From JAFKFH01 sp017307375 (lineage in GTDB: Bacteria > Pseudomonadota > Alphaproteobacteria > Ferrovibrionales > Ferrovibrionaceae): a DNA stretch of 64,000 bases. Positions 53,505 to 60,799 of this stretch are shown here, piece after piece. The DNA lies in contig OZ245874.1 of the NCBI GenBank assembly GCA_965229335.1, positions 1,364,001 through 1,428,000 of the forward strand. The letters run 5' to 3'. The number at the start of each line of letters is the position of its first letter. Position 1 is the first letter of the stretch. The notes below the pieces were generated by a model. The model had not been told where the DNA came from and made no database searches. It saw only the letters and a list, made by a program, of their open reading frames with translations. Made by a program: the position numbers and the translations under genes.

Positions 53505-54761
53505 TCAGGCATCGATGCCGAGCCAGCGCCGCAGCGCCGGGATGACATAGGTGATCGGGCGCCGCTCGATCGTGGTGATGTCGGCCGTGGCGATGGTGCC
53601 GGAGGACAGCGTCACCGGTGGCCCCTGGCGCGAACTCCAGGCAAAGCCGGACACGGTCGCCGGGTCGGCTTTCAGCGTCACCCGCACCAGGATGACCGGT
53701 CCTTCCGCGGTGATCGACGATACCAGCTGGTCGTTGTTGAGCAGGCGGTTGATCGCGCTGGTCGTGGCCGGGAAGTCGGCGACGTATTCGACCTCGCCGA
53801 CGATGGTGCCGAACTGCTCGCGCTTGACCGTGGAGGGCGAGATGTTGGCCCGCATGCCCGGCTTGATCTCCTTGCCGCTGGTCGCCGGGGCGTAGAGCAC
53901 GCCATGCAGCACGTTGTCGCCGTATTCGAGCGTTGCGATCGCGGTGCCGGCGGATACCACCGTGTTCGGCTCGGCCTCGACCAGCACGACGCGGCCGTGG
54001 ACCGGGGATCGCACCACGCCGCTGTCGGCCAGCTGGCCGCGGGTTTCGTTCAGCTGGAACGTGGTCTGCAGGATGCGGTCGTCATAGGACTGCAGCGCCT
54101 GGTTGCGCTTGTTGTCGAGGTCGAGTTCGTTGACCGAGATCTGGTTGATCTCGTTGCGGATCTGGTCGCGCGAGGCCTGGGTCTGGAACAGTTTCTCGCG
54201 GGCCTGCTCGACCTGGATCTGGCTGGCATAGCCATCCTTGAACAGCTTCTCGAAACTGTCGAGAATCTGGCGCAGCGAGACCAGCGTCTTCTCGGTCGAG
54301 GCGAGATTGCCCTGCAGGGCGGTGCGCTGCTGGGCATAGTTCCGCTTCTGGTCGGCGGCGTAGGTCTTCCAGAAGGCTTCCTGCTGGGTGCGCTGGCTCT
54401 TGATCGTGGTCAGCTCGCGTTCGAGGTCGGCGATCTTCTGCCTGATATCGTCCAGTTCGAGCTTGGCGATGACCTGGCCGCGCCTGACCTTCTCGCCGCT
54501 CTTGACCAGCAGGTTGGAGAGCAGCCCCGTTCCGTTTGCCACCACCTTCTGCGTGCCGTCGGCGCCCGACAGCAGGATCCCCTTGGCCGCGACATGGGTC
54601 GGCAGGCTGCCGAAGATGCCCCACAGGATCGCGGCGACGATGATGGCACCCAGCGTGATCAGCGCGATCCAGCCCGGCGAGCCGGTAACCTGCATCATGC
54701 GGTCGATCTGCTCGGGCGAGCGGATGCGCTTGACCGCCTCGGATCGGAACAGCTGCGACAT
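53505..54761 (-). CDS. NHLM-type HlyD-family secretion adaptor
   Basis: 418 aa. A single N-terminal membrane helix (WIALITLGAIIVAAILWGIFG, about 31-51), a lipoyl/barrel half (KVVANGTGLLSNLLVKSGEKVRRGQVIAKLE), a long coiled coil (about 105-245) and the second half (VVRSPVHGRVVLVEAEPNTVVSAGTAIATLEYGD). It bridges the ABC exporter to the outer-membrane TolC channel. It lies 6 bases upstream of the peptidase exporter gene and 3 bases downstream of the TolC gene. Confidence 0.93.
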   Translation of the reverse strand: MSQLFRSEAVKRIRSPEQIDRMMQVTGSPGWIALITLGAIIVAAILWGIFGSLPTHVAAKGILLSGADGTQKVVANGTGLLSNLLVKSGEKVRRGQVIAKLELDDIRQKIADLERELTTIKSQRTQQEAFWKTYAADQKRNYAQQRTALQGNLASTEKTLVSLRQILDSFEKLFKDGYASQIQVEQAREKLFQTQASRDQIRNEINQISVNELDLDNKRNQALQSYDDRILQTTFQLNETRGQLADSGVVRSPVHGRVVLVEAEPNTVVSAGTAIATLEYGDNVLHGVLYAPATSGKEIKPGMRANISPSTVKREQFGTIVGEVEYVADFPATTSAINRLLNNDQLVSSITAEGPVILVRVTLKADPATVSGFAWSSRQGPPVTLSSGTIATADITTIERRPITYVIPALRRWLGIDA

Positions 54762-54764
54762 CGG

Positions 54765-56219
54765 TCAGTCCTTGTCGACGGGACCGCCGAGGCCGAACCA
54801 GCGGTCGCGGACGTCCTTGTAATGGGCTTCGGGATCGTAGAGCTGCACTGGCAGGCGCAGGTCGCGGGCCGTCAGCTTGCCGACGGCGGCGATGACCTGA
54901 TAGCTCGCGTTGAGTTCGTCGATCTCGGCCTGGGTGAGCCCGACCTGCGCGTTGAACAGGTCCTGCTGGGCCTGCAGCACGTCGTAGAGCGTGCGCTGGC
55001 CGGCGCCCAGCTCGGCCTTCACGCCTTCCAGGGCGACCTGGCCGGATGCCACGGATTCACGCTGGGCGACGACGCGCGCGCGCGCGCCGGCCAGCTGGTC
55101 CAAGGCCTGCTGGGCCGATGATACCGCCTGCTTGCGCGCGTTGTCGCGCAGCGCCCGGTTCTGGGCATAGGTCTGCTTGGCCTGGCGGACCTGCGAAGTG
55201 ACGATGCCCGCTTCGTAGAGCGGAACCTGGACGTTGGCGGTCACCTGGCTTTGGACCTGGGTGAAGCCGTAGCCGGTGCCGAGGTCGGAGGTTCGCTGGC
55301 TCAGCGCCTGCAACGATACGGTCGGCAGCAACTGGCCCTTTGCCGCGTCGATCGCATGTTCGGAGGCCTTGATCTGCTGCTCGGCGGCGACCACCGCGGG
55401 GTTGGCCGTGCCGGCGGCGGACAGCACGCCGTCGCGGCTTTCGATCTGCATCGACGGCTGCGCCGGGATGGTCAGGGCCACCGGCTTCTCGCCGACGACC
55501 TGCTCGAACGTCGCCGTGGCACTCAGCAGATTGGCCTGGGCCTGCTGCAGCGACGCCTGCGCACTGGCCAGCCGGGTTTCGGCCTGGGCCAGATCGGTCT
55601 TGGTTCCCTGGCGCAGCGCGGCGCGCTCCCGCGCTGCATCACGCTGCTGGCGCAGGACGTCGAGATTGCCGCGATTGACCGCGACGACCTGCTGGTTCTG
55701 CAGCACCGCCAGATAGGCGTTGACCGTTTGCAGCAGAACCTGCTGCTCGGTCGCGTCGAGATTTGCCCGCTGCGCCCTGACGGTCGCTTCCGCCCGGTCG
55801 ACCGCAGGCCCGGTGGTGCCGGAATAGATCGGCTGCGTGACCTGGATTGCGGCATTGGTCGGGGTGATATGGGGATAGTAGGTCGTCTGGTTGCCATAGA
55901 GGGTCTGCAGGGCGGGCAGATTGTCGCCGTAGTACTGCTTGATCTGCGCCTTGCCGGCCGAACCCGAGATCACCACCTGCGGCTTCCAGCCGCCGAGCGC
56001 CTGCGGTACGCCTTCGTCGACCGCCCGCAATTGCGCGCGGGCAGCGACGAGCTGCGGGTTGTTCTGGTAGGCCAGCGACAGCGCGTCTTCGAGGCTCATC
56101 GCCCCGGCGCCCGCCGGTAGCAGGCCGAGTATGACGGCGAGGATTCCGAGATGCTTTGCATGACGCTGCCGGGCAAACGCCACCTGGCGGCGTCGAGGCA
56201 ATGATTTGTGCCGACCCAT
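54765..56219 (-). CDS. TolC-family outer-membrane channel protein
   Basis: 484 aa from ATG 56219, preceded by AAGGGGGGT. After a signal (ILAVILGLLPAGAGA) comes the TolC opening MSLEDALSLAYQNNPQLVAARAQLRAVDEGV, and halfway through its internal repeat (VVAAEQQIKASEHAIDAAKGQLLPTVSLQAL). The helical regions are Gln/Ala-rich and the ending has LTARDLRLPVQLYDPEAHY. It gives the exporter a path through the outer membrane, so the mature peptide is probably released from the cell. First gene of the leftward arm of the RiPP locus. Confidence 0.93.
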   Translation of the reverse strand: MGRHKSLPRRRQVAFARQRHAKHLGILAVILGLLPAGAGAMSLEDALSLAYQNNPQLVAARAQLRAVDEGVPQALGGWKPQVVISGSAGKAQIKQYYGDNLPALQTLYGNQTTYYPHITPTNAAIQVTQPIYSGTTGPAVDRAEATVRAQRANLDATEQQVLLQTVNAYLAVLQNQQVVAVNRGNLDVLRQQRDAARERAALRQGTKTDLAQAETRLASAQASLQQAQANLLSATATFEQVVGEKPVALTIPAQPSMQIESRDGVLSAAGTANPAVVAAEQQIKASEHAIDAAKGQLLPTVSLQALSQRTSDLGTGYGFTQVQSQVTANVQVPLYEAGIVTSQVRQAKQTYAQNRALRDNARKQAVSSAQQALDQLAGARARVVAQRESVASGQVALEGVKAELGAGQRTLYDVLQAQQDLFNAQVGLTQAEIDELNASYQVIAAVGKLTARDLRLPVQLYDPEAHYKDVRDRWFGLGGPVDKD

Positions 56220-56325
56220 GCCACCCCCCTTCATCCTGACGCGACGATAGTCGAGGACATCGCCTTCGAGCAAGCGATGTCGTGGTTTTCCAAGTATTTA
56301 TGCTTATAGCATCTGTAATAATTCG

Positions 56326-56345
56326 ATTGTCACCGGTGTGACAAT
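56326..56345. promoter_or_regulatory. Candidate operator in the divergent RiPP promoter region
   Basis: ATTGTCACCGGTGTGACAAT: perfect 8-bp inverted arms (ATTGTCAC and GTGACAAT) separated by four bases, in the AT-rich gap between the exporter arm and the biosynthetic arm. TTGTCA on each strand could also serve as a -35 box. A third half-site GTGACAA lies at 56368-56374, 30 bases (about three helical turns) away. This points to a dimeric regulator controlling both arms; the regulator gene is not in the window. Confidence 0.6.
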
Positions 56346-56390
56346 TTCTGATTAACACGTTACACAAGTGACAAGACTTTAAGCCGCGTC

Positions 56391-56406
56391 GAATAAAATT
56401 TTATTC
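56391..56406. promoter_or_regulatory. 16-bp perfect AT-rich palindrome before the first epimerase-like gene
   Basis: GAATAAAATTTTATTC at 56391-56406 is a perfect palindrome, 65 bases upstream of the ATG at 56471, in a genome where such AT runs are rare. It could be an operator or part of the promoter's AT-rich unwinding region. It has no loop, so it is unlikely to be a terminator. Confidence 0.45.
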
Positions 56407-56470
56407 ACTGGACACCTGCCGGGAGACCGGTTTTGATCTGCGGTACAGGGCATCTCCGTGAGAAGCATCG

Positions 56471-57955
56471 ATGACTTATGCAGCTTCCATCGCGAAGAGT
56501 TCCACGACGGCGATCGCCACGACGCCTGATGAATGCAGTTCTGAACTGAATTTCTTGTATAGCTGGCTTGGCGCGCTGTCTCCCGCAGACAGGCGTCTGA
56601 TCGGTGCTGCCAAGCAGGCGGCCGAATGGCTGATGGCGGATGCGAGCCTGCGACGGCTGGCGCGGACCGCGCCGGACGAACTCGACGCCGCCTTTGCCGC
56701 GCGCGGCATCGCCATAGGCCCGGACGCCGTGCGGCCACTGTGGGACCCGGATGGCGCAACCGCCTCGGACCACGCCCACCCGGCGATGGCGGGATACGAT
56801 CGCTGGCAGCGGGAAATGGCCGCGCACCGCGCCGCGATCCGCAGGCTGGGCGGCACGGCGACGCCGGCATTCGGTGCCTGGCGCCGGCGCATGGTCGCCC
56901 GCGCGCAAGGCAGCCTCGCCCCGCAGGTCGAGCGCGAGATCGTTCATGCCGCCGCCGCTTTCGAGCTGGCCTCCGGCTGTTCGGTCGGGTGCGGTTTTTG
57001 CGCGCTCGGCGCCGGCAGGCTCTCGGCGGTGGCGAGCTATGACGGGCCGACGGCGCGATTGTGGGGCGGCATGCTGGCGGCCCTCGACCATGCAGTCGGT
57101 CCGGCCGCCGCGACGGCTTTCGCCTATTGGGCCACCGATCCCTTCGACACGCCCGATTATCCGGCCTTCGTCGGCGCCTTCGCCGATCGCTTCGGCCACC
57201 TGCCGCCGACCACGACCGCGCGCGGCACCGACGACGTCGATCTCACCCGGCGGCTCATCGGCCAGTTGCGCGAGCGGGGCGGCGGGCCCTTCCGCATCTC
57301 CATCCTGACGACCAAGCAACTGCGTCGGCTGCACGCCGCCATCCCGCTGGAAGATCTGCCGTTCGTCGCCACGGCGATCCAGACCCGCGGCGCGGCGACC
57401 TACCGCATCGTGGCGGGGCGCATGATCGAGCGCGGCGCGGCGCTCGCCGATGATACACCGGGCGGCGAAGGCACGATCGCCTGCATCACCGGCTTCCTGG
57501 TCAATCTGCCGGAGCGGCGGGTCCGTCTGGTTTCGCCCTGCGTGGCCGATCGGCGTCGCCCGAACGGCTATCGCATTCATGACGAGCGGTCGTTCGGCGA
57601 TGCTGCCGATTTCGCCGATGCGCTGACCGGCATGATCGCCGCGGCGATGCCGATGACGCTGGCCGGCGGCGCGCCGGCGCAATTGCGTCCGGGCCTTGTC
57701 CCCGATGCGGCGGATGCGCTGCTGCTGCGCGACCGCCATGCCCATTACCGCCTCGCCGACACGCCGCTGATGCGCGCCCTGGTGCCCCTGCTGGTGCGCG
57801 GCGGCACCTGCGCGGGGGTCGAGGGCGTGCTGGTCGCGGGCGGGCACTTTCCGTTTGCCGTCAAGACCACCCTGCAGGAGTTGTTCGATCACGGCCTGCT
57901 CGCCGACGAACTCGATGTTCGCGACGGACAGCCAGCCAACCCGGAGATCAATTGA
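56471..57955 (+). CDS. PoyD-like radical SAM peptide epimerase, first paralogue
   Basis: 494 aa. The radical-SAM cluster motif is Cys170-Ser-Val-Gly-Cys174-Gly-Phe-Cys177 (ELASGCSVGCGFC). Shared with the next gene: AYWATDPFDTPDYPAF, HLPPTTTARG, RISILTTKQLRRLHAAIP and GTIACITGFLVNLPERRVRLVSP. In the PoyD/OspD family a cysteine in the C-terminal half donates the H atom that completes L-to-D inversion; Cys338 in TIACITG is the candidate here and is also present in the sister protein. The protein is more diverged (CGFC instead of CWFC) and Ala/Arg-rich, so it may have a narrower or accessory role. ATG 56471 follows GAGAAG. Confidence 0.8.
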   Translation: MTYAASIAKSSTTAIATTPDECSSELNFLYSWLGALSPADRRLIGAAKQAAEWLMADASLRRLARTAPDELDAAFAARGIAIGPDAVRPLWDPDGATASDHAHPAMAGYDRWQREMAAHRAAIRRLGGTATPAFGAWRRRMVARAQGSLAPQVEREIVHAAAAFELASGCSVGCGFCALGAGRLSAVASYDGPTARLWGGMLAALDHAVGPAAATAFAYWATDPFDTPDYPAFVGAFADRFGHLPPTTTARGTDDVDLTRRLIGQLRERGGGPFRISILTTKQLRRLHAAIPLEDLPFVATAIQTRGAATYRIVAGRMIERGAALADDTPGGEGTIACITGFLVNLPERRVRLVSPCVADRRRPNGYRIHDERSFGDAADFADALTGMIAAAMPMTLAGGAPAQLRPGLVPDAADALLLRDRHAHYRLADTPLMRALVPLLVRGGTCAGVEGVLVAGGHFPFAVKTTLQELFDHGLLADELDVRDGQPANPEIN

Positions 57956-59469
57956 TGAGCCACCCCGAGACCAGCCCGGCTGCCCGGTATTACCGCGAGG
58001 TGCTGAAAGGGCGCGATCCCGAGACCTTCGCCAAGCTGGCGCGGATCAAGCGTTTCATGGAGCGGCTGTGCGGCGACCTGCAGTTCCGCCTGGATCTGGC
58101 CGCCCACCCCTATGATCCGCAGGTGGTGATCGATCCCTTGGGCCTCGACCTCGATGCCGAGGCGCTGCGCCCGCTCTACGACCTGCGCTACGCCAAGCAT
58201 CGGCGCAAACTCGACGAGCTCGAGCCCTGGCCGCTCGCCAAGCTGTGGGACGAATGGTTGGCCGACATGATCGGTCATCGCGACGTGATCGCGGCCACCG
58301 GCAAGGATCTCGAGACCAACCCGGCCTATTCGAGCTGGCGGGCGCGCCAGATGCGCCGGGTCAAGAGCGAGATCGGCCGGGCCTCCGACGGCATCGTCCA
58401 TGCCTCGATGGCGGTCGAACTGTCGGAAGGCTGCACCGTCGGCTGCTGGTTCTGCGGCATCTCGGCCGATCGTTTCAAGGGGTATCTGCCCTATACGCCC
58501 GAGAATGCCGCGCTGTGGCGCGACGTGCTGGGGGCCTATCGCGACGTCTTCGGTCAGGCGTCGCAGTCCGGCTTCTGCTACTGGGCGACCGACCCGTCCG
58601 ACAACCCGGACTATCCGCTCTATCTGCGCGATTTCCACGACATCATCGGGCATCTGCCGCAGACCACGACGGCGGCCGCGCTGAAAAATCTCGACCTGAC
58701 GCGCGAGATCCTGGCGATGGAGCGCGAGATGGGGTCGGTGGTCAACCGCTTCTCGGTCCTGACCAAGAAGCAGCTGGACCAGATTCACGCCGCCTTCACG
58801 CCGGACGAGCTGATGATGGTCGAGCTGGTCCAGCAGCAGAAGGAGTCGCTGAACGGCATTTCCGACACCGGCCGCGCGCACGAGCGCAAGGTGCGGCTTG
58901 AGGAAGCCGGCAAGGTCGCCGAACTGGCGCGCGAGAACTTCCAGATCGGGACGATCGCCTGCGTGTCGGGCCTGCTGGTGCAGATGGTGCCCAAGCGCGT
59001 CCAGCTGGTGACGCCGACGCGGATGAGCGCGCGCTGGCCGAAGGGCTATCGCGTCGTCGCCGAAGCCGACTTCACCGATGCCGCCACGTTCCGCGCCGCG
59101 ATCGAGGGGTTCCGCGACCACCACATGCGCCAGCAGATCTATGCGCATGACCGGGTCGCGATCCGCTGGGATATCGAGCCGGCGATCGAGGGCGACCAGC
59201 TCGTCTTCCGCAACGAGATGACGACCCAGTCGCTCGATCTGGTCGACGGCCTGCGCGAGATCGCGCCGGAGGTGGTCGAGGGCCGCCATACCGTCGGCGA
59301 ATTGCTCCAGACGGCGATCCAGCGCGGCGCCAACCCGTTCGAAGCCCAGGCGGCGTTGCGCATGCTGTTCGACAACGGCCTGCTGGACGAGGAAGCACTG
59401 GCGCCAGCGGGCGCGACCGGGCCCGCGCCGACTTCGTCGGTGGCGATGGCCAGCGCAGCTGCGGAATGA
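57952..59469 (+). CDS. PoyD-like radical SAM peptide epimerase, second paralogue
   Basis: 505 aa, starting in an ATGA overlap with the first paralogue. Cluster motif Cys161-Thr-Val-Gly-Cys165-Trp-Phe-Cys168 (ELSEGCTVGCWFCGISA) is the form I associate with RiPP amino-acid epimerases (PoyD family). CYWATDPSDNPDYPLYL, FSVLTKKQLDQIHAAFTPDEL and GTIACVSGLLVQMVPKRVQLVTP follow, with Cys337 as the likely H-atom donor. It would convert several L-residues of the core to D by radical abstraction at C-alpha. Family placement is by remembered motif, not alignment. Confidence 0.86.
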   Translation: MMSHPETSPAARYYREVLKGRDPETFAKLARIKRFMERLCGDLQFRLDLAAHPYDPQVVIDPLGLDLDAEALRPLYDLRYAKHRRKLDELEPWPLAKLWDEWLADMIGHRDVIAATGKDLETNPAYSSWRARQMRRVKSEIGRASDGIVHASMAVELSEGCTVGCWFCGISADRFKGYLPYTPENAALWRDVLGAYRDVFGQASQSGFCYWATDPSDNPDYPLYLRDFHDIIGHLPQTTTAAALKNLDLTREILAMEREMGSVVNRFSVLTKKQLDQIHAAFTPDELMMVELVQQQKESLNGISDTGRAHERKVRLEEAGKVAELARENFQIGTIACVSGLLVQMVPKRVQLVTPTRMSARWPKGYRVVAEADFTDAATFRAAIEGFRDHHMRQQIYAHDRVAIRWDIEPAIEGDQLVFRNEMTTQSLDLVDGLREIAPEVVEGRHTVGELLQTAIQRGANPFEAQAALRMLFDNGLLDEEALAPAGATGPAPTSSVAMASAAAE

Positions 59470-59472
59470 ATT

Positions 59473-59509
59473 CATGACGGTCGCCAGGCTCGATCCTGCG
59501 ACCGTCATG
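59473..59509 (+). terminator. Hairpin between the epimerase genes and the precursor gene
   Basis: Perfect 12-bp stem CATGACGGTCGC / GCGACCGTCATG, with further AGG/CCT pairing inside the 13-base loop, 4 bases after the second epimerase stop codon. No U-tract. It probably separates or tunes expression of the enzyme genes and the precursor gene, either by partial termination or by protecting the precursor mRNA end. The precursor may also have its own promoter in 59510-59600. Confidence 0.6.
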
Positions 59510-59610
59510 CCACGGGGTTGCCGATCGCGCCGGGCCATTGCGGGCCGGTGCGGCGCGGGCGGCGACGGTAGTAAGGATTTGAGACCAGCCAACTCTAGAA
59601 AGGTACGAAG

Positions 59611-59961
59611 ATGAGCACTGCCGAAATCAAGCGGTTCGCCGCGGACTGCAAGACCAACCCGGAGCTCGCCAGCCTCGTCGCCGGTGCCGGCACCGACCTC
59701 GGCGCCGTGGTCAGCGCGGCCAACGCCAAGGGCTATAACTTCACCGTCGCCGACGCCCAGCACGCCCTGGCCCAGACCAAGCTGAGCGAAGTTCAGCTGT
59801 CGCAGGTCGCCGGCGGCAAGGGCAGCTCGGTCACCCAGACCAACACGGTCCAGACTGCCGAGGTCGTCACGACCGCCGTGCAGGAAGCCGAGGTTGCCAC
59901 CACCGCCGCCGGCGCGGCGGAAGTGGCCGCCGCGGCAGTGGCCGTGATCGTCCTGACCTGA
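59611..59961 (+). CDS. RiPP precursor peptide with Nif11-like leader and repeat core
   Basis: 116 aa. Residues 1-69 match a Nif11-type leader: an N-terminal helix with KRFAADCKTNPELASLV, VVSAANAKGYNFTVADAQHAL, then LSEVQLSQVAGG ending in Gly68-Gly69, the expected C39 cleavage site. The 47-residue core (70-116) has no Cys and only Val, Ala, Thr, Glu, Gln, Ser and a few others. It carries three ten-residue repeats at 80-109 and ends in a very hydrophobic segment (VAVIVLT). Such a core suits epimerisation, C-methylation and hydroxylation rather than thioether formation. It lies directly between epimerase and tailoring genes. AAAGG precedes the ATG. Confidence 0.85.
   Translation: MSTAEIKRFAADCKTNPELASLVAGAGTDLGAVVSAANAKGYNFTVADAQHALAQTKLSEVQLSQVAGGKGSSVTQTNTVQTAEVVTTAVQEAEVATTAAGAAEVAAAAVAVIVLT
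59848..59937 (+). repeat. 30-bp coding repeats in the core peptide (10-residue units)
   Basis: Three consecutive units encode VQTAEVVTTA (residues 80-89), VQEAEVATTA (90-99) and AGAAEVAAAA (100-109). A-E-V is invariant at positions 4-6, and small residues fill positions 7-10. The DNA units are related but not identical, so this is an older tandem duplication kept under selection for the period. Confidence 0.85.
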
Positions 59962-60007
59962 TCGCGTCCGATGCCCGCGGTATGCTGTTGAACCCAGGGC
60001 ATCGGCC

Positions 60008-60799
60008 ATGGTGCGGGAATGGGGGGATGCCGGTACGGCCGGCATCCCTGCCCCGCCCGGACAGTGCCGGCTTCGCGCGGATTTCAGCATGGACATGGTG
60101 ATCGAAGCGCCCCGAATGCCAGGCAACGCCGTGCCTGCCGGCCGCCCGAATGCGGTGCCGCGGCGGTTGCGCCTGCTCGATCCCCGGGAATGCGATGTGC
60201 TTGCCGTCCGTGTCGACGGCCTGGCGGCGCACTGGATCGATCGTCATCCGCTGGCCCCGTTCTATACGCTGGGGGCTGCTGCCTATCTCGACATGCCGGC
60301 GGGGCGCGCGCTCTACGAGACACGCGCGGCTGCAGCCAACCCGCTGCTGGACGACGGGTTCGCCGCCTGCTATGCGCGGCTCTGCGACGGCCTGGGTGAA
60401 CTGCTCGGCGCGACGGTGGTGCTGGATCCAGACCCCGGTCACGCCCGCCCCGGCTTTCACGTCTACCGCGCCTCCCCGTTCTTTGCCTTCGACGTCGCGA
60501 GTGTGCATACCGACCGGCAGTACCAGCTGCTCGACTGGCCCGGCGATACCCTGCCCGGCGAAGATGATGTCCTGACCTTCACCCTGCCGCTCAGGCAGCC
60601 GGCCGGTTCTGGCCTGCGGCTGTGGCCGGATGGGCCGACGCAGTCCAGCCGCCAGATCGATTACCGCCCGGGCGAACTGATCGTCCATGACGGTCTGACG
60701 CCGCATCAGGCGGTGCTGATGCCGACGGCCGCGGGCGATCGCATCACCCTCCAGGGGCACGCGGTCAGAATCGGTGCGACATGGCGGGTCTACTGGTGA
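60008..60799 (+). CDS. 2-oxoglutarate/Fe(II)-type oxygenase-like protein
   Basis: 263 aa from ATG 60008; ATG 60089 (MDMVIEAP) is a plausible later start. A double-stranded beta-helix iron site is readable: His167-Thr-Asp169 (VASVHTDRQ), distal His233 (DGLTPHQAV) 64 residues on, and Arg245 (GDRITLQGH), the usual 2-oxoglutarate anchor 12 residues further. LTFTLPLRQPAGSGLRLWP and DYRPGELIVHDG are typical strands. It could hydroxylate side chains of the core peptide. The gene starts 46 bases after the precursor and overlaps the next gene by 19 bases. Confidence 0.75.
   Translation: MVREWGDAGTAGIPAPPGQCRLRADFSMDMVIEAPRMPGNAVPAGRPNAVPRRLRLLDPRECDVLAVRVDGLAAHWIDRHPLAPFYTLGAAAYLDMPAGRALYETRAAAANPLLDDGFAACYARLCDGLGELLGATVVLDPDPGHARPGFHVYRASPFFAFDVASVHTDRQYQLLDWPGDTLPGEDDVLTFTLPLRQPAGSGLRLWPDGPTQSSRQIDYRPGELIVHDGLTPHQAVLMPTAAGDRITLQGHAVRIGATWRVYW

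Noticed and set aside
59611..59961. Lanthipeptide or thioether (sactipeptide/ranthipeptide) precursor
   Set aside because: The core has no Cys and only two Ser, and no lanthionine synthetase or SPASM-type radical SAM gene is nearby. The enzymes fit epimerisation, methylation and hydroxylation instead.
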